Part shown: piece after piece, positions 5,922 to 7,275 of the stretch
How positions within the stretch are numbered: the stretch's first letter is position 1
Layout of the letters: every line of letters starts with the position of its first letter
NCBI GenBank assembly: GCA_043818215.1
Contig: JBDRGC010000499.1
Location: 1 to 7,275 of the forward strand
Direction of reading: 5' to 3'
DNA from: JBDRGC01 sp043818215
Lineage (GTDB): Bacteria; Chloroflexota; Anaerolineae; Anaerolineales; UBA11858
DNA: 7,275 nt
Made by a program: the position numbers and the translations under genes
The notes under the pieces: generated by a model
What the model was told of the DNA's origin: nothing
Seen by the model: the letters and a program-made list of their open reading frames with translations, nothing else
Database searches by the model: none

Positions 5922-6011
5922 CAGGTTATCGATAGCGACTTTATATTTCGGAGCCTTTTCTTTCACGAGCATATTCACCCTGAAAGGCGCCTGAAAAAAC
6001 CTGTCAGGTCT
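5914..6011. repeat. 98-bp inverted-repeat element between moxR and the next gene
   Basis: Perfect 14-bp terminal inverted repeats, AGACCTGACAGGTT (5914-5927) and AACCTGTCAGGTCT (5998-6011), enclose 70 bp. Inside is a second imperfect inverted repeat: GGAGCCTTT (5950-5958) with AAAGGCGCC (5983-5991), 8 of 9 paired. Each arm also has internal symmetry (ACCTGACAGGT). No protein is encoded. The left arm contains the MoxR stop codon, and the right arm ends 6 bp before the next ribosome-binding site. It resembles a small non-autonomous element or a paired REP (BIME-like). No clean target-site duplication is evident. Confidence 0.75.
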
Positions 6012-6017
6012 TGATTT

Positions 6018-6021
6018 GGAG
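6018..6021 (+). promoter_or_regulatory. Ribosome-binding site of the small membrane protein gene
   Basis: GGAG lies 10 nt before ATG 6032. It favours that start over the in-frame TTG at 6011, which overlaps the repeat arm and lacks a site. Confidence 0.6.
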
Positions 6022-6031
6022 TAGAGAAAAC

Positions 6032-6259
6032 ATGAGCAAAGACTTACGCCGCTATGCCCGCCAAACCAATATCCACTTGCTGGCAGGATTTTTGTTGATC
6101 CTTTTTCTGGTGGGGGATGGATTGATCTATTATCTCTATGGGCAGGGAGCCGCCGAAATGGGGTTGGTCTGTCTTTTCGCGGGCGTAGCTCCACTGGTTC
6201 TAATTGGTCTAATCCTTTGCGGAATGGAGTGGGTGGTCAAACGGGAGCGTGATTACTAA
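6032..6259 (+). CDS. Small two-helix membrane protein, uncharacterised
   Basis: A 75-residue protein I cannot assign to a family. A basic N terminus (MSKDLRRYARQTN) is followed by two hydrophobic helices (about 15-36 and 43-65) and a charged C terminus (VVKRERDY), so both ends probably face the cytoplasm with a short external loop (GQGAAE). It is supported as real by a GGAG site, a hydrophobicity pattern with no interruptions, and its position 110 bp after MoxR on the same strand. It could be an accessory membrane partner of the MoxR/DUF58/transglutaminase module, but that rests on position only. The inverted-repeat element between it and MoxR may uncouple their expression. Confidence 0.72.
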   Translation: MSKDLRRYARQTNIHLLAGFLLILFLVGDGLIYYLYGQGAAEMGLVCLFAGVAPLVLIGLILCGMEWVVKRERDY

Positions 6260-6265
6260 TTACTT

Positions 6266-6290
6266 GATCTTCGATCTCCTCGATTTTTTC
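6266..6290 (+). terminator. Weak terminator candidate at the end of the plus-strand cluster
   Basis: Short stems (GATC 6266-6269 with 6273-6276, or TCGA 6271-6274 with 6280-6283) precede a run of six T (6284-6289). The stems are only 4 bp, so an efficient intrinsic terminator is doubtful. Position between two convergent genes is the main support. Confidence 0.25.
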
Positions 6291-6339
6291 GGTCTGCTGC
6301 CGCGATGAAGGGTGGAAACGTTGCGCGATGGTGGAATTG

Positions 6340-7206
6340 TCACTCCGCCCGGTCTTCACCGGGGAATCCGTCTCGGGTGAGAAGCCAGCCCATGTATCCC
6401 GAGGGAATCTGGCTGATTATGAGCAGGATCATCACCCCAATAAACACATTCCTGACTGTACGCAACAGGCCGGGGATGCGGCCCTGGGTTTCTCGAGTGG
6501 CATCCCTGGTTGTTTCCACGTTGGTTGCTATGGCTTCGATTTGGGGGTTGATATCCTCCACTTGTGCTCTCATCAAAAAAAGGTCATCGGCCAGATCAGA
6601 CAAGTCATCCCGCATGACCAGCAGGTTGACGCTCGCGGTGGTGAGATCGTCTTCCATATTGCGCAAATCTTCGGGCACGTCTTCGAGATTGCTGCTGAGG
6701 TTCTCTAGGGCCTGATCGAGGGGTATCTCCGGGTTGTAGTCGACTCCCAATCCGATAACCAAATCCTGTCCGAAGGGAATAGGAATTTTGAACTGAAAAG
6801 CGGATAACATGATCAGGGTGTCATCCACCAGAGCGGCGGCCTCGATGACGCCAGGCATGGATTCCTGCACCCCATCGAGTGCCTCTGGTACATCTTGGGT
6901 GATCACTTGGGAAACCTCGTCTAACAGGATGCGGCTGTCCGTGAGAGTGATCGTCGTATCTACGGTACTTCGTTTGACCGTTGTCAGGGTCTGCTCGATG
7001 GAACTCATGATATCCATGATTTCTTGCAACAGGTCATTGGCGATATCGAGATTGTCGACAACCAGGGTTAAATTCTCGTCCAGTCGTTCCCCCGCCCATT
7101 CAATTCCTCTCAGGCCGTGTACCAGCCCGAGGACACACAACCCGACCCAAAGAATGCTGGTGATCGCTCGAAGGGTTCCCATCATATATGACATATTGGT
7201 TTTCAT
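6340..7206 (-). CDS. Membrane protein with transmembrane helix at each end and long helical extracytoplasmic domain, uncharacterised
   Basis: A 288-residue protein with no family I can name. A transmembrane helix near the N terminus (about 13-34) and one near the C terminus (about 252-275) flank about 215 residues that are mostly predicted helix, with many acidic and leucine-rich heptad-like stretches (for example MRDDLSDLADDLFLM). The domain divides into two helical halves (about 40-130 and 165-250) around a short Gly/Pro-rich centre (KIPIPFGQDLVIGLGVDYNP, 140-159), which suggests an antiparallel coiled-coil hairpin anchored at both ends. The start is supported by a strong AAGGAG site 6 nt upstream. 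It converges on the plus-strand cluster with an 80-bp gap, so shared function is not implied. Automated annotation might label such a protein a chemotaxis-receptor-like protein, but no signalling hairpin or HAMP domain is visible. Confidence 0.82.
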   Translation of the reverse strand: MKTNMSYMMGTLRAITSILWVGLCVLGLVHGLRGIEWAGERLDENLTLVVDNLDIANDLLQEIMDIMSSIEQTLTTVKRSTVDTTITLTDSRILLDEVSQVITQDVPEALDGVQESMPGVIEAAALVDDTLIMLSAFQFKIPIPFGQDLVIGLGVDYNPEIPLDQALENLSSNLEDVPEDLRNMEDDLTTASVNLLVMRDDLSDLADDLFLMRAQVEDINPQIEAIATNVETTRDATRETQGRIPGLLRTVRNVFIGVMILLIISQIPSGYMGWLLTRDGFPGEDRAE

Positions 7207-7212
7207 ACCTGG

Positions 7213-7218
7213 CTCCTT
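7213..7218 (-). promoter_or_regulatory. Strong Shine-Dalgarno of the minus-strand gene
   Basis: AAGGAG on the minus strand, 6 nt before the ATG at 7206-7204. It is the best ribosome-binding site in the window and fixes the start of this gene. Confidence 0.8.
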
Positions 7219-7239
7219 GAGATACTGCGAAATGTGAGG

Positions 7240-7275
7240 CGTGAAGCGTAAGGTGTGATTTCTTCACGCTTCACG
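7240..7275. repeat. Inverted repeat CGTGAAGCGT / ACGCTTCACG at window edge
   Basis: CGTGAAGCGT (7240-7249) and its exact complement (7266-7275) are separated by 16 bp. The right arm reaches the last base, so the element may be longer. It lies upstream of the minus-strand gene, where its promoter would be expected. The surrounding GTGAAGCGTAAGGTGTGA text looks like the simple-sequence filler seen in the other intergenic gaps. Confidence 0.55.

Noticed and set aside
6305..6715. Plus-strand open frames opposite the 288-residue minus-strand gene, also at 6809-7237
   Set aside because: They are antisense shadows with Ser/Arg-rich composition and no ribosome-binding sites, whereas the minus-strand frame has AAGGAG and a coherent membrane topology.

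Overview
The window holds a four-gene plus-strand cluster, one convergent minus-strand gene at the right, and a long repeat-rich non-coding stretch with a toxin-gene remnant at the left. The three large plus-strand genes encode a DUF58 (VWA-like) protein, a TgpA-type membrane transglutaminase with a DUF4129-like tail, and a MoxR AAA+ ATPase. This is a widespread but mechanistically poorly understood membrane/envelope module. Lineage is an inference. The gene set, the mixture of short intergenic palindromes (ACCTnnCAGGT hairpins, GTCCTGAGCGTGTCGAA-type units, CCCCCAATTCTGGGGG-type hairpins) and the degenerate CTAACTC/CAGGGACTAGGAAT filler suggest a Chloroflexota (Anaerolineae-like) bacterium; no rRNA or marker gene is present to prove this.

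Layout. 1-305: C-terminal half of a MazF/PemK-like toxin, with a REP-like palindrome (27-70) where its upstream half should be. 306-1089: about 780 bp without a convincing gene. It contains a terminator-like hairpin (379-420), a nested hairpin of the TCAGGTGC family (438-491), a C-rich tract able to form a G-quadruplex on the minus strand (506-543), two identical 37-bp hairpins (735-771 and 981-1017), an inverted pair of GC-rich elements between them, and a perfect TATAAT box at 1077-1082. 1090-2421: DUF58 protein. 2422-2558: short tandem repeats followed by an almost G-free leader. 2559-4943: transglutaminase. 4923-4945: 23-bp palindrome that supplies its stop codon. 4965-5921: MoxR. 5914-6011: 98-bp inverted-repeat element that supplies the MoxR stop. 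6032-6259: 75-residue two-helix membrane protein. 6340-7206, minus strand: 288-residue protein with a transmembrane helix at each end and a long helical domain between. 7240-7275: inverted repeat running to the window edge.

How the genes may work together (family knowledge plus inference): MoxR ATPases are thought to remodel or activate client complexes, often with VWA proteins; DUF58 proteins are their usual genetic partners; and the transglutaminase acts outside the membrane, where it may act on envelope or secreted proteins. The order here (DUF58, transglutaminase, MoxR) differs from the common moxR-first order. The most distinctive feature of the window is that three successive genes end inside intergenic repeat sequence, so the repeats have been incorporated at gene ends. 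I see no clearly new biochemical system; the best leads are the repeat/stop-codon arrangement and the two uncharacterised small membrane proteins.
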